Positions 46,201-57,255 of a stretch of 64,000 nt of DNA are shown one piece after another. Numbering within the stretch: the stretch's first letter is position 1; each line of letters begins with the position of its first letter. The stretch is from Haematococcus lacustris (taxonomy: Eukaryota; Chlorophyta; Chlorophyceae; Chlamydomonadales; Haematococcaceae). A program made the translations under genes and the position numbers. The stretch is taken from contig JASKMD010000017.1 in NCBI GenBank assembly GCA_030144725.1, positions 10,671,036 through 10,735,035 of the forward strand. Reading direction: 5' to 3'. The notes beneath the pieces were generated by a model. The model saw only the letters and a list, made by a program, of their open reading frames with translations, had not been told where the DNA came from and did not search any database.

Positions 46201-46525
46201 CCGCGAAGTCCGGGATGTCCGCGTCCTCAGCAGGGATTTCCTCTAAGAGCTCCTGGCCATCCGCAAGTACAGTGACGCGTGTGAAGGAGTCGCGCACCAT
46301 GAGGCCCAACAGCAAGCTGGCGAGCAGCGCCCTCTTGCTGCAGGCCTCCACCCAAGCCTCGATTTGCGTGACGAGCCGCGCCTCCACCACTTCGGACGGC
46401 ACGACCGCGCCCTCCTCTAACCCCGCAGCGGCCACACCCCTCATCAAGGTATGCCGTTTGACCTTCTTTGCGTGCCATGTGTTATTGTGGTTGTTGGCCC
46501 AGTGCGCTGCGCCGTTGGCCTGCAT
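43250..46525 (-). CDS. Fanzor-like RNA-guided nuclease (TnpB relative), apparently complete
   Basis: Minus-strand exons with agreeing phases: 46525-45404, 45229-44639, 43931-43687 and 43526-43250, giving 744 residues. Residues 1-374 form a helical N-terminal part (CNTVDDVGQK near the middle). RuvC-I: GCDPGKTN (Asp454). RuvC-II: RVVLVHEFRTSRVSS (Glu631). RuvC-III: FYDRDVSAALNIRR (Asp684). The TS-x-x-SS, single-Cys GLMCST and RDVSAALNI order follows the TnpB/Fanzor C-terminus, but the usual CxxC...CxxC zinc ribbon keeps only one Cys. The C-terminus is basic (WQRRHQRQRW). The start is the first ATG after an in-frame TAG at 46556-46558. Eukaryotic Fanzors are known OMEGA nucleases; activity of this copy is untested. 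The intron before RuvC-II consists largely of a GGTCA array. It is flanked by the two copies of duplication A. Confidence 0.8.
43936..44575. repeat. (GGTCA)n pentanucleotide array
   Basis: About 128 perfect copies, filling most of intron 43932-44638 of the Fanzor-like gene. On the transcribed strand (TGACC)n ends only about 5 bp before the 3' splice site (CTGCAG). Confidence 0.98.
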
Positions 46526-46690
46526 GTCTGGCGGCGTGTCGGCCTGACGGTCGACCTAACTGTCCGAGGCATTACGATTACGTCTACGCTGTCTGTTTCG
46601 CTGCATTTTCCTAACTCGCTTCGCTAACTGTGGCGCTAACTGCCTGCGATGTCCTGGTTTTCCTGTCTTTTTCCTGGTTTTCCTGTTTTC

Positions 46691-48987
46691 TCTCGGTCCA
46701 GGCCGGCGTGGATCCTTATCTCGCGTCGTCACGTTGTGTGTATGTGCACGTTGGCGGTGCACGTTGTCGGGTGCCTGCTCCGATACCGAAATGTCCACAA
46801 GGGCATGGTGTCCGTTTCCTGCCAGCGTACCGCTCCCAGACTCTGTGCCTCAGCTAAGACAGCCCCCTTGTCCCTCACTAGGGCCTCCGTATGAGCCGGA
46901 CAAGCAGTGGCCACTAGCAGCCACTAGCGGGAATACTAGGGACAACTAGTGGCCCGACTCAGATGGTGTTCATGGGCTGTGTGGAGTATACCCAGTGCAC
47001 ATGGACATGGTGCACGAGTGCCTACCACCTACAGTATTGCCTGACCCATTAGGGCTATAGTTTAGAGTTGGCATGACCTGCATGCACTGGTTGTAAGCTG
47101 ATGACAGCTGAAAGTGGGCACACACTACTGTGCCTCAGCGGGCTGCTGCTGCTGCTGCTGCTGCTGCTGGGTCTTGGGTGGCTTGTCTCGCAGCCGCTTG
47201 TACCCCAAGCCAGGGTACTCCTTGCCCTTGGCTGGCAGAGCTCCCTGCTCTGGCCACCAGCACAGCTCCAGTGGCCGCTACCTGCTCTCCCCATTGCGCT
47301 GCATGTTCAGCACTGCGTTGCAGTCCCTGTCCAGCCACCTGCCTGGCTGTGGGGCTGGCTTGGCTTTGGCAGCCTTGGTGGGCTGGGTGGGCTCAGCTGC
47401 CGGCTCAGCCTTGGTGCGCTTGCTGCGCTTGGCTGGCAGGGGAGTGCTGGGCCCAGGCTCTGAGGCTGCTGGCTGTGAGGCTTCCTGGCTGCTGCGTGGG
47501 GCCTGTGGGGGCTTGCGGGGGGCCACTATTGGGCACCACATCAGGCCCCGCACTGGCTGGTCACGCTGCTGGCTCCAGGCTGGGCGTAGCAGGCGGTGCT
47601 CCACCTGCCCTGCTGGGGGCTTCCAGCCTGCTCGCTTGGTGGGCTGCTCATGGTTCAGCTCCTCCTCACACGGCTGCTTGCCATTCACTGCTGAGCTGAC
47701 CCGGGTGGTGTGGTGCTCATCCACAAGCACCACCCTGCCCCTCAGGTGGTCTGTGCCCCTGGGCCTGCACACCACCTTGCAGCAGGCACCGCATCAGCAC
47801 CGCACCCACCCCCAGTGCCAATGCTAGCAGCGCCAAGTACCGCCAAAGCACCGCAGCTCAGCTAAGACAGTGGCGCGGCACCCCCTCGTCACTGTTGCCG
47901 CATCACTGCACCACTACCACTGCCTGTGACCAGTATGGTCATCTGAGGTAGGGCAGGCAGGCTCGGCTCAGGCTCAGGCAAATCTGAATCAAGGCCTACA
48001 GGCTGAGTGCTCGGTGCCTGCCTAGCACAGCGAGCAGACGTCGGTTGGGCGCAGAAAATGTGACTTTATTGATGAACACTACTCATCTTTCTCCTCACTG
48101 GACATGACAACATGTTCTGCGCTTTGTACCGGCAACAATAACGACAGCTGTGTCACAAGGCTCGTATCGTCATTAGTTATACAACTGGTACAACTTTCTG
48201 CGATGCATGCAAATCAACCCCACACACTTCAACTCCACTCAGCAAGACACAATGCCAGGCGGTAATTGAACCCACCATGTTGTGCCTAGCCATGTGTAGG
48301 TGATCAGCTTCCGGACAATCGCCACAGCTTCGACCAAACCCCACATTCCCACTCACTTTGACCACATGACGATCATAACATGCGGCATTGCCATGCTTCT
48401 CTGTTCTTCACGCATACCATATAGGCCTGATGACTAATCCTTCACACCAAAACTACCACGCCCTTCTGCCCAGGGCACCAAACCAAGGGCAGTGCTGCTG
48501 CGAATGCTCCAATCCTGCTCGCTGGCTGTGCCAACAAAGACACGACCGCGGTTGGTTACGGCAAACACATCCTGTGCTTGCCCGGCTATGCATTGCTTTT
48601 CATGAGCTGCAGGGTTACAAACCATCCTATCCTGGGCCATGCTGGAGTCTGTCCGCGTCCCATCCCGTACCGCAAATCAGCTGTGCCCTCCTACCCACCA
48701 GCTGCTCCCACCCACCCAACCGCCCCATGCGTGACCTTGATCACATCATCACCCCCTTTACCGTATCCAATACCTTGCTGCCATTGCGCACCCCGGCCTG
48801 GACCCCAATGGCGCCGGCTGCTGCCAGCTGCTGGTCGGCCTGTGGCCCTGGCTGAGAGTCAGCGCCTGCACCCTGAGCCCTGCAGGCCGTGGCAGCGGCC
48901 CAGGTGCAGGTGGTAGCCCAGGTTGGCCAGCGCCAGCACCGCGTTGGTGGCCATGTTCAGCTCTACAAAGTGCTGCCAGCTCATGGC
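46691..48987. repeat. Segmental duplication A, copy 2
   Basis: Partner of 40721-43035. Its right part runs uninterrupted into the MFS gene, so this copy keeps the original MFS 3' end; its left part borders the Fanzor-like segment at a TCTCGGTCCAGGCC motif. Confidence 0.93.
46855..47833 (-). pseudogene. Fanzor-like C-terminal pseudogene (in duplication copy 2)
   Basis: Same content as 40895-41885, with a shorter CTG run and a Cys-to-stop-like change splitting the frame: the code for the residue after ESR (about 47279) is TAG here, where copy 1 has TGG. Otherwise intact from ACCKVVCRPRG to the RuvC-III box. Confidence 0.78.
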
Positions 48988-50144
48988 CTTCACCAGCGTG
49001 CCTGCACAACACAAGGCCAGGCTGAGGTGGTGCAGCTGGGCTTGCCAGCATGTGGGTGGGAGGACCTAGCCACGCACAAGACTGCAGCCACACACATAAG
49101 CTGGGCTATGCGAGTCACACAGGACCAGCACCAGCACCAATGTCAGCACGTAACGTCATGGACTTGACGTGGGCGCCATGGGGCGTTGACAAGTACAGCC
49201 CTTGTACTAGTTAAGTATGCATTAAGCGGGTTGTGTCGGGCCTGCACATAAGCCCACAGACGGGCTGTGGTGACATGCACACGATCACACAGCCAAGACC
49301 GCAGCCATGCACACAAGGTGGGTTGTGTTAGGCACAAGGAGCATGAGGACCAGGCCCCTGCCTAGCAACAGCTCACCTGCGGTGGCATTGGCCACTGCTG
49401 ACATGGTGACCACCAGGGTGTCCATGCCGCCCTGAACTGCCAACCGCAGGTGAGGCTCCCGTACAAAGACGGCTGCACAACAGCCACGCCACGCATGCAA
49501 CATCTGTCACAAACGCGGCGATTCACCTCAGAAGCAACTCTAACGTGTCATTGCTGCTCATCAACGCACCAGACTATGATGTGGTGCCTTGGGCGGGGTG
49601 TGCAGTGTGCTTTGTACCCAGGGGTGGAATGGGAGGTGTGGTGTTCAAACCCTCACCACTGCAATCAGCTGTAGCATGAATCTAGGCATACATCTTACTA
49701 AACCACAATGTAGTTGAACAATGACTAGGCCTCACAATGCTCACAGCAGCCTCTAAGTGCCTTCAGCAGTAGGCTGCCGGCCACTGACCAGTGACCATGG
49801 CACTCGCAGCCACGTACACCAGCGCCCAGCCCACGCCCAGGAGCGCCATGCCGGTCCCGTAGTGCCCAAACCCTGCGCCTGCCCTCATCACGCCCCCCGC
49901 TGCTATCAGCACCAGCGCCCCCAACACCACTGTGGCAGTGCTGGGGGCGCTGCTGGCCGCCCACCCGGCCCGGCTTGCAGCAGGCACTGGCAGGGGGCCC
50001 ATGAGTGGGGGCTGCAGCTGCAGGGTCACGCTGCCCAGGGGCGCCTTCACTGCCTCCTGCTGCTCCTGTGCTGCTGTGTGGGCAGCATTGCCGTTGACAC
50101 AGCCCTGATGCTGGCCATTTTGTAGGGCTGTCTTGCAAAGTGGT

Positions 50145-50176
<32 letters not shown>

Positions 50177-51115
50177 AGAAGGAGGCAGGTCTGCTGGGTC
50201 AGGGTGCTGGCGGCTGTCTTGGTGCACACGCCAGGGGTGCATGGGGGGGAGCAGCAGCAGCAGGGGGGTCAACCACACAGGGCTGAGGGTGACCAGGCAG
50301 CGGAGGCCCGCCATGAAGTCACCCACAAACATGGCGGGCAGGTACATGCCCACAATGTGCACCTCGATGGCATATGTACTCCTCTCATACGAGTGACCAT
50401 CCTGTGACACAGCCAGCGACGTAGCTTGCAGCAAGTCAGGTGAAGTGGGGCAGGAAGGGTTAAGAGACAGGCAGCTAGACAGGCAAAAGGCCCCCCTCTC
50501 TCCCCCAGCTCTCTCTCTTCTCATTCCCCCTCCCCACCCATCCACACCAATAGGCGCTTTGCGGACCTGCCAGTCGTGCTGCCCCCATCCTGCCCCCCTC
50601 CTCCCCCTCCCTACACAGCCCCGTCTCACCAGCTGCATGGCCACGGGGGCTGCGGCCATGAGCGCTGCCATGGTGCAGAAGGACACTGCCCCACTGACCG
50701 CTGGCACCAGGAACTCCAGGCTGCTCAGCATGTCACGCACTGGGCGCTGCGCTGCCTGGCCCGGACCCCCTGCCTGCCCCAGGGCCGGCTGGGGCGCAAC
50801 AAAGGGAGGCGGCTGCAGGAGAATGACCTGCTGGCTGGGTGGGCAGGCCAGCTTGTCTGGGCTGTTGGAGGGCTGACATGTCAGTGGGGCGCCTGGGCTG
50901 CCTGCACCTTGAGCCTCTGCACTGTCAGGGGTCACCTTCATGGCCACCACAGCCGGCTGCTGCTGCTGCTGCTGCTGGGAGTGCAGCCAGCCGTGCTGCA
51001 CCAGCCCGGTGACCAGGGCTTGAGCTAGGTACAGGCCCACCACCAGCACGTACGACCCTGGTGACGGTGGAGAAGGGAAGCAGGCAGTAAGAATGGCGAC
51101 GAGGAGGCTGGGGTG

Positions 51116-51178
<63 letters not shown>

Positions 51179-53148
51179 CCCGCCCGCCCGCCCGCCCGCC
51201 CGCCCGCCCGCCCGCCCGCCCGCCCGCCCGCCCGCCCGCCCGCCCGCCCGCCCGCCCGCCCGCCCGCCCGCCCGCCCGCCCGCCCGCCCGCCCGCCCGCC
51301 CGCCCGCCCGCCCGCCCGCCCGCCCGCCCGCCCGCCCGCCCGCCCGCCCGCCCGCCCGCCCGCCCGCCCGCCCGCCTCCGCACCAGGCATCAGCACCTGT
51401 GTCTGTTGCAATCACAGCAGTTGCCCCACCTGCGTAAGGCTTGTCCAGGGCATATCTCACGTGCCGCACTGCCTCTGGTCCAATGCCTGCAGCAAACACC
51501 GCCATGCCCACTGACAGGGAGATGGCCCGTGCTCGCCAGGCTGCCGTGTACCCGCACCCTGAACACAAGGCGGCAGGCAGCAGGCAGGCAGGTGAGCCTG
51601 GGGATGGGCGGGCAAATGAGGAGGGAGGCAGGCCATCAGGAAGGCAGGCGGGTGGGCGACCAGGCTGGTGGCGCACCCCAGTGGTACGTGTTGGGCTGGA
51701 CTGGGCTACATGCGGCTGCGAGACCGGCCACCCAAGGCCCAGCAGCAGCAGCCTGTGGCACAGTAGTGTATGCGCCCCCTCTTGAGCTGTTATCAACTCA
51801 CATATGTGCATGTTTGCCGTGCCCACTCTAGACTGCAGCCCTGTCACAGGGCTCCGGCACTAGTGTAGGTGGAAGCCGCCCATGTCATGTACATGGGAAC
51901 ATATCTCCACACACACAAAATACCAGCCCTAGTCAGGAGACCTGGTTCTGCCTTTGCAGGCTGAGGTGGACGATTGGTGCAAACAGGCGGGTGAACACAC
52001 AGCCACCCGCACACACCCTCTCACCAGTGAAGAACTCAGCCGCCACGAACCTAAACCCATTGGCCACAGCGAAGCTGGGTCCCTGCACAGTAGGCATGAG
52101 GGAGAAGGCGTGTTCGACAGCGCTGGGGTTGCATTGGTGTGTAGACGTCAATAACATATGCATGTTTAGCATGCTGCTACCGCACATATCGCAGGCATAT
52201 GCTGGTTGGCCATTGCTGGCAGCGCCCTTTGGAGGCTTGCAATGGTGGAAGTGGTTATGGAGGGGAGGGGGAGGGCGGGGCAGGGTAATGCAGCTAGAGG
52301 AGGCTGCGGGCGTGCTTTCTGCGTAGACGCCTGCCTCACCCTCAAAGGTTGAGGGCCAAGGTGCTGGCAGACCGCACATGGAATGCAATGGTGGAAATGG
52401 ATATGGAGGGGAGGGGAAGGGCGGGGAAGGTTGATGCAGCTGGAGGAAGCGGAGGAGCATGCTTTCACCTGCATCAGCGCCCCCAGCACAAGCAGGCCAA
52501 ACTGCCTGCGCACAGCCCCTGCCACCAGCACCGCAGACCCGGCAGCAGCCATCAGCGCGGCGCCGATGTACACCGGCCGCCTCCCCCGACTCTGTGCCAG
52601 GCGCCCCAGAGGCACTGCGGCCAGGGAGGCACTGGGGCTAGGTTGAGGCTGGGGAGAGCAAGTGGCACCCACTGGAGCTGTGCAGGTGGCAACACCGAGC
52701 AAGGCTTCCGGCCACACTTCGGATGACAGATAACACAGCCCCTACCCATTAGTAGGGGAACAATGTGCTGGGGTTAGGTGGGGTGGGCTGGGCGCCTTGG
52801 GGCCCGTGGCCTGCTGTACGCTGTTGCCTGTTCGGGACTCTGGCAGCGGAGCCGTCAGCGGTGATTCCAGCGACATGTACCTAAGCATGCGGCTGCGCCA
52901 AGGAGCTGTGCACCGATGGGGATGGTGGCGAGGTAGGCATTGCCCGTGAAGTCTGTTGTGGCTACGGTGGTCGTCGAGATGTTAATGAACACGCCGCTCA
53001 TAGCGAGGCACCATCCGAGGCCGAGAGCCAACACGTTGGCTATTCTGCGCGCTAACGCGTGATGAGCCATTAGCCAAACGTGCATAGTCTCAAGCTGATA
53101 GAAACGACAAGCAGGGCAAAGTGGCATGGGGGCCAGCCCAGTAGTCAT
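48859..53148 (-). CDS. Major facilitator superfamily transporter
   Basis: Minus-strand exons, phases all agreeing: 53148-52881, 52614-52469, 52082-52025, 51558-51430, 51057-50630, 50401-49789, 49436-49377 and 49001-48859, giving 614 residues. The first exon has two membrane helices (RIANVLALGLGWCLAMSGVF and the AYLATIPIGAQLLGAA stretch). The second carries MFS motif A (PLGRLAQSRGRRPVYIGAAL). A long Gln/Pro-rich loop (about residues 220-310) separates the halves, and the second half has AIEVHIVGMYLPAMFVG, GMALLGVGWALVYVAAS and VQGGMDTLVV. The pattern resembles bacterial-type MFS_1 carriers; the substrate is unknown. The last exon overlaps duplication A. The 5' end and exon 1 are repeated in the tandem duplication at 57256-61616. 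Intron 51058-51429 is mostly CGCC repeat. Confidence 0.9.
51116..51375. repeat. (TGCC)n-(CGCC)n tetranucleotide array
   Basis: About 16 TGCC units pass abruptly into about 48 CGCC units, in intron 51058-51429 of the MFS gene. Confidence 0.97.
51700..51945 (+). pseudogene. Fanzor-family 3' scrap in MFS intron
   Basis: In intron 51559-52024, antisense: YMRLRDRPPKAQQQQPVAQ, stop, then the shared 3' tail to CCTAGTCAGGAGAC. The same sequence class as 27490-27670. Confidence 0.7.
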
Positions 53149-53566
53149 ATCTTGACAATGCAGCCAACCTTACACATTCAACATAGCCTGCCAACACGCA
53201 GAGCATCATCACTACCAACCATACATCCAGCACCTTGCTGAGACCCAATCACTTAGGCCTAGCAGTCTGCTAGTAGCAGAGTTTCATTAACACAACAAGC
53301 AGAGAACACAACTGCCAGCCCAAAAGCATGGAACAAACACAGGTGCACTCCTGCTCTAATCAGAGATGATCACCATGACCTTGCTGCTTCCAGGGCTGGG
53401 GGGCCGCAGACTTCTCCTCCTTTGCCTTGTCTTTACGGCTCTTTCTCGCAAATTAATGTTGTGGGCACGTTTTCATTCCGGGAACCGCGTCGCGCTTGCA
53501 GTACCTTTCCATGCAGGTAGACTCGGTCTTTTGAGCGCGATCCTTGTAGGGAGCGCAATCTAGCCT

Positions 53567-54236
53567 AGATCTAGCCTAGATCTAGGCTAGTCAAATTTAG
53601 GCTAGATCTAGGCTAGATTGACTAGACTAGACGGTTTTTTTTTAATCCTGTCATGGAATGATTATCATTCCGCCCGCTCAACTAGCTGCAGGTAGGCTAT
53701 GGGCTTCTGCCCGTCACTGCTCGCCACTGCCCGCCTGCCTGCAAGGCAGTATGTAACTATTTGTTTGTGAGGTCAAAATGCATGATTGGCTAAGGCATAA
53801 GTGTGTAATCGACAGCCTCGTAGTCGCGTAGTGGTAATGCAGTGTCCTAACATCGTGACGACGTCGTAAAGAAATGAAGCACGAAGAGAAGACACGCTGC
53901 TGGCGTGCGCCTGGCTGATTTCCTCAAACGTTAGAAGTTTTTTGTTGTATCGCGCGGTGAGCTCGGGAGGTTGGGGCGGGAGAGGGCCCCCAGGCTCCGT
54001 CTGCGATTTAGACGCTGCTGGGCAAGTCCGGGCATGTCCGGGCAACCAACTTTAACCGCCAACCCAGCAAGGCCAGCAAATCAATCTGAGCTGCGCCATA
54101 GCGTCCATACAGGTGCCTGAAGCAGGTGCGCTAGTCAAATGCACATTTCATGCCCATCTAGAGTGACTAGTCTAGGCGAGTCGAGACGTCAACTCGACGA
54201 GTCGAGACGAGATGACTAGGCTAGTCGAGTTGCACT
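53567..54236. mobile_element. MITE-like stretch with palindromic ends (unit 1)
   Basis: Left end 53567-53632 is built from CTAGCCTAGATCTAGGCTAG (perfect 20-bp palindrome) and AGATCTAGGC variants. The right end 54158-54236 has GACTAGTCTAGG, GTCGAGACGTCAACTCGAC and GACTAGGCTAGTCGAG. The inside has no supported gene. The second copy is at about 58259-58929. Confidence 0.4.
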
Positions 54237-55132
54237 CCTTAGATCCTTGATCTTACATGGGGGGCACCGCGTTCGCCCAGGAGCCGCGTCGCGCGAGCAA
54301 TGTTTGGCACTACACGTGGCCATCATGCCTACATTTGGCGCTTGTCTGTGAAGTGCGTGGGTGGTGGGGCTCTCGCGCCTTTTAGTTACATTGACCACTT
54401 GACAGCAGTTACATTGACCACAGTTACATTGGCACTGACGCTCCACCACTGCGCAAGGACAACGACTTGACTGCGACGAGAAGGAGGGCTGTACTTAACC
54501 AACAATCAATCCCCTACAAGTTTTAATCCCTGCGACGAGAAGGAGGGCTGTACTACTGACAGTGCTTTTCCAATGCGTGGGAGTTGGGAGCTGGGAGCTG
54601 CATGGCACTTTTTTGCATGGAGGCGTGGGAGCGGGAGCTGGGAGCTGGGAGCTCGAGCCAAAAACGGTGCATGCGGTCTCCATGCGGCTCCTCCGCGCTC
54701 CCGTTTCCAATGCTTGGAGATGGGAGCTAGGCATGCAGCCCCCATGTCCTGCGCATGTTCTCCCAAAAGGGCCTCCTGGCTCCAATGGATCCCATGCTGG
54801 CGCGGAGGACATGAGAGCTGGTCACCCCTCCCATTGAACCACCACGTAAGGGACATTTGACTTTGCGGCGTGCCTGGTGAGAGTTGAGTTGTCATTTTAA
54901 CGCGGAACGCCTTATCTTTGCGTCGCGCTTGCGTCTGCGCGCCCGAGCTGCTGGCACCCACGGTGACCGGCAGTCTGCCAGGCACGCGAACGGTTCCGCT
55001 CTGCGCGATGGGCCTTTCAAGTGCTGCCTAACAACACCCACAACGCGGGATGCAGAGTTCTCCGCTGCGGTACACTGCGGTACACTTTACGCATGGAGCC
55101 CAGTTTTCTCAACGTCACCTTACACAGCCAGC
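54237..55132. other. Element interior, no gene recognised
   Basis: Between the palindromic stretch and the DDE-like ORF. It contains GGGAGCTGGGAGCTG minisatellite runs (54583-54655), a direct repeat of CTGCGACGAGAAGGAGGGCTG (54471 and 54531; 21 bp in all) and a short Cys-rich minus-strand frame (CSAKHCSRDAAPGRTRCPPC near 54290) of unknown meaning. The same sequence recurs about 4692 bp to the right. Confidence 0.4.
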
Positions 55133-56401
55133 TCAATCCCACTCTGCCTGCCCATTGAGATGCTCCAGTACCATGTACCGTAGGTCAGCACGCAAGGTGT
55201 TGGCTGGCACATACAACCCCACTGCCTTGCAATACTCGTTTAACATTTTCACGCTCAGCTTCTTGCCCAAGGTGCACAGCTGCTTCACGCTGTCTGGTGC
55301 AAATGAGCACAGAAGGGTGAGGCACTCATCGTCCCAGTGCTTGTCATCCCTCTTCTGATCGAACATGGGCATGGCCACAAAGGGCTTTGTGATGGTGGGC
55401 CTCATGCACACACCCCTTGGTGCGGGGGTCATGCATTGGGCACATGCACATGCAGTCTCTGACCACTCAACGTGGATCCCTGCAGCAGGGAAGAAGCAGC
55501 TATGCATGCTCATAGAGCCGGGGATGGATGATGCAAAGGCATGTGCATCCCGCTGTGGAGCACTGCAAAGCTCTACCTCCCGTGTGCTCAGCTCCAAGCA
55601 CCACCGATGACCCACACTTGCTCGTGCACGGTGAGCCTTGCTGGGGTCAGCAGCAGCAGCTGGCTTGTGATATGCATTGCAATGCTGAACAAACCCCAAT
55701 GCATTGCACTTCCCAACACGATCAGCCAAGATCTCACCCCTCAACCACTGCTTCACCACCCCTCCCTCTGAATCATGCCTGCCCTTGAAGTGAGCTGTAG
55801 CCCCATAGCTCCACCACACCGGCATGCTGAACCTCTGTGCCATGCCCCAATGCTGTCGCATGGCTGGGGCGCCCTTGAACTGCCCTGCACACCCATCAGA
55901 CCACATGTACAACTGCCTCATGTCCATGTCATGCTCAGCCAGCAAGTAACACACCACCTGGTTTACTGCTGCTTGGGTAATGGCTGCCGACTGCTCCTTT
56001 CCATCTGTCATCACATACACGGTGTGCTCCTTGTAGGCCCCCTCTTTGTTCTTGAAGTATGCACACGCCACGAGAATGCCTATCTGCTGCACATGCCAAT
56101 GCTCTGACATGATCTCAACGCTGCGCTCAACCGTCAGCTTCTCTGACCAATCACATGAAATCACAACCTTCCCCACCTGGCCTGCCTTGACGGCCTCACG
56201 GTGCTCACGGAAAACCTGCAGCTGATGATGTGCCAACCGGTGGTGCCTGATGTACTCTGGCATCTGCTTGTTCAGCATGCCAACAACATCACTCAAGCTC
56301 ACCCTCATGCATAGCAGCTCAACTTTAGCCTTACTTACGCTTACTTGCATACAGTTGTCTATGCGGGTGTGTATCCGTGTGCCTGGTGTACCTTTAACCA
56401 T
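55133..56401 (-). CDS. DDE-transposase-like protein, copy 1
   Basis: A 422-residue uninterrupted ORF, identical to the copy at 59826-61094. RNase H-fold-like landmarks: [13 protein letters not shown] (candidate first Asp), [17 protein letters not shown] (second Asp) and [19 protein letters not shown] (candidate Glu, with His-Asp-Ser-Glu). A Cys-rich segment ([16 protein letters not shown]) follows. The SDGCAGQFK and HDSEGGVVK pattern is typical of eukaryotic DDE-type element proteins; I cannot place it in a named superfamily. An upstream exon is possible because a GGGCT array starts about 30 bp before the ATG. It lies upstream of MFS exon 1 on the same strand. Confidence 0.6.
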   Translation of the reverse strand: MVKGTPGTRIHTRIDNCMQVSVSKAKVELLCMRVSLSDVVGMLNKQMPEYIRHHRLAHHQLQVFREHREAVKAGQVGKVVISCDWSEKLTVERSVEIMSEHWHVQQIGILVACAYFKNKEGAYKEHTVYVMTDGKEQSAAITQAAVNQVVCYLLAEHDMDMRQLYMWSDGCAGQFKGAPAMRQHWGMAQRFSMPVWWSYGATAHFKGRHDSEGGVVKQWLRGEILADRVGKCNALGFVQHCNAYHKPAAAADPSKAHRARASVGHRWCLELSTREVELCSAPQRDAHAFASSIPGSMSMHSCFFPAAGIHVEWSETACACAQCMTPAPRGVCMRPTITKPFVAMPMFDQKRDDKHWDDECLTLLCSFAPDSVKQLCTLGKKLSVKMLNEYCKAVGLYVPANTLRADLRYMVLEHLNGQAEWD

Positions 56402-56433
56402 GCCGAGCTATACAGAGTGCTGTTCTTTTCTCG

Positions 56434-56870
56434 CTGGGCTGGGCTGGGCTGGGCTGGGCTGGGCTGGGCTGGGCTGGGCTGGGCTGGGCTGGGCTGGGCT
56501 GGGCTGGGCTGGGCTGGGCTGGGCTGGGCTGGGCTGGGCTGGGCTGGGCTGGGCTGGGCTGGGCTGGGCTGGGCTGGGCTGGGCTGGGCTGGGCTGGGCT
56601 GGGCTGGGCTGGGCTGGGCTGGGCTGGGCTGGGCTGGGCTGGGCTGGGCTGGGCTGGGCTGGGCTGGGCTGGGCTGGGCTGGGCTGGGCTGGGCTGGGCT
56701 GGGCTGGGCTGGGCTGGGCTGGGCTGGGCTGGGCTGGGCTGGGCTGGGCTGGGCTGGGCTGGGCTGGGCTGGGCTGGGCTGGGCTGGGCTGGGCTGGGCT
56801 GGGCTGGGCTGGGCTGGGCTGGGCTGGGCTGGGCTGGGCTGGGCTGGGCTGGGCTGGGCTGGGCTGGGCT
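56434..56870. repeat. (GGGCT)n array, unit 1
   Basis: About 87 copies just upstream of the DDE-like ORF. The homologous array in unit 2 has only about 21 copies. Confidence 0.98.
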
Positions 56871-57255
56871 ACACCTAGTGCATTGCAGGGTTGGGCAAGG
56901 CCAAGCGGATCAGTTTGATGGTTGCACATGCAAGAAGCCTTAAGACGCAGCTGCAGCACCAACAACGGATGCTGGAACAGGAGCAGTGATGGGTGCAGGT
57001 GCCGGACCAAGCATCGCTTCAGCTTTGTGTGTTCCCGTGCGTGAGTGTTGGGGCGCTGTTACATCGGTTTTGCAAGCCATGTGAATCGTGAACCGCGGAG
57101 ACCTGACTCCTGGGCCAGGTCGGTCGCCACAGTAGTCCTGGTCACGCTCTATGCGTGAGCCTCCTGGCTGCGTGCCATCTGGCTGCGAGCCATCGGGCAT
57201 CGAAGTCTTCGAAGTACCCCCTCATTTTTCCCCCGAGCACTTTTTTTGCTACCAG

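Larger units (their letters stand above)
52564..57255. repeat. Tandem duplication B, unit 1
   Basis: About 4.69 kb directly repeated at 57256-61616. It contains part of MFS exon 2, MFS exon 1, its upstream region, a palindromic MITE-like stretch, the DDE-like ORF and a GGGCT array. Differences between units are a handful of substitutions and single-base indels plus the array length. The junction reads GCTACC-AG-CGATGTACACC. Confidence 0.96.

Noticed and set aside
49763..51847. Single 694-residue ORF
   Set aside because: It spans real MFS exons but also reads through introns, including the CGCC array; the spliced model explains family similarity better.
54495..54985. 159-residue minus-strand ORF in duplication unit 1 (and its copy)
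   Set aside because: Rests largely on a GGGAGCT minisatellite and has no family features.
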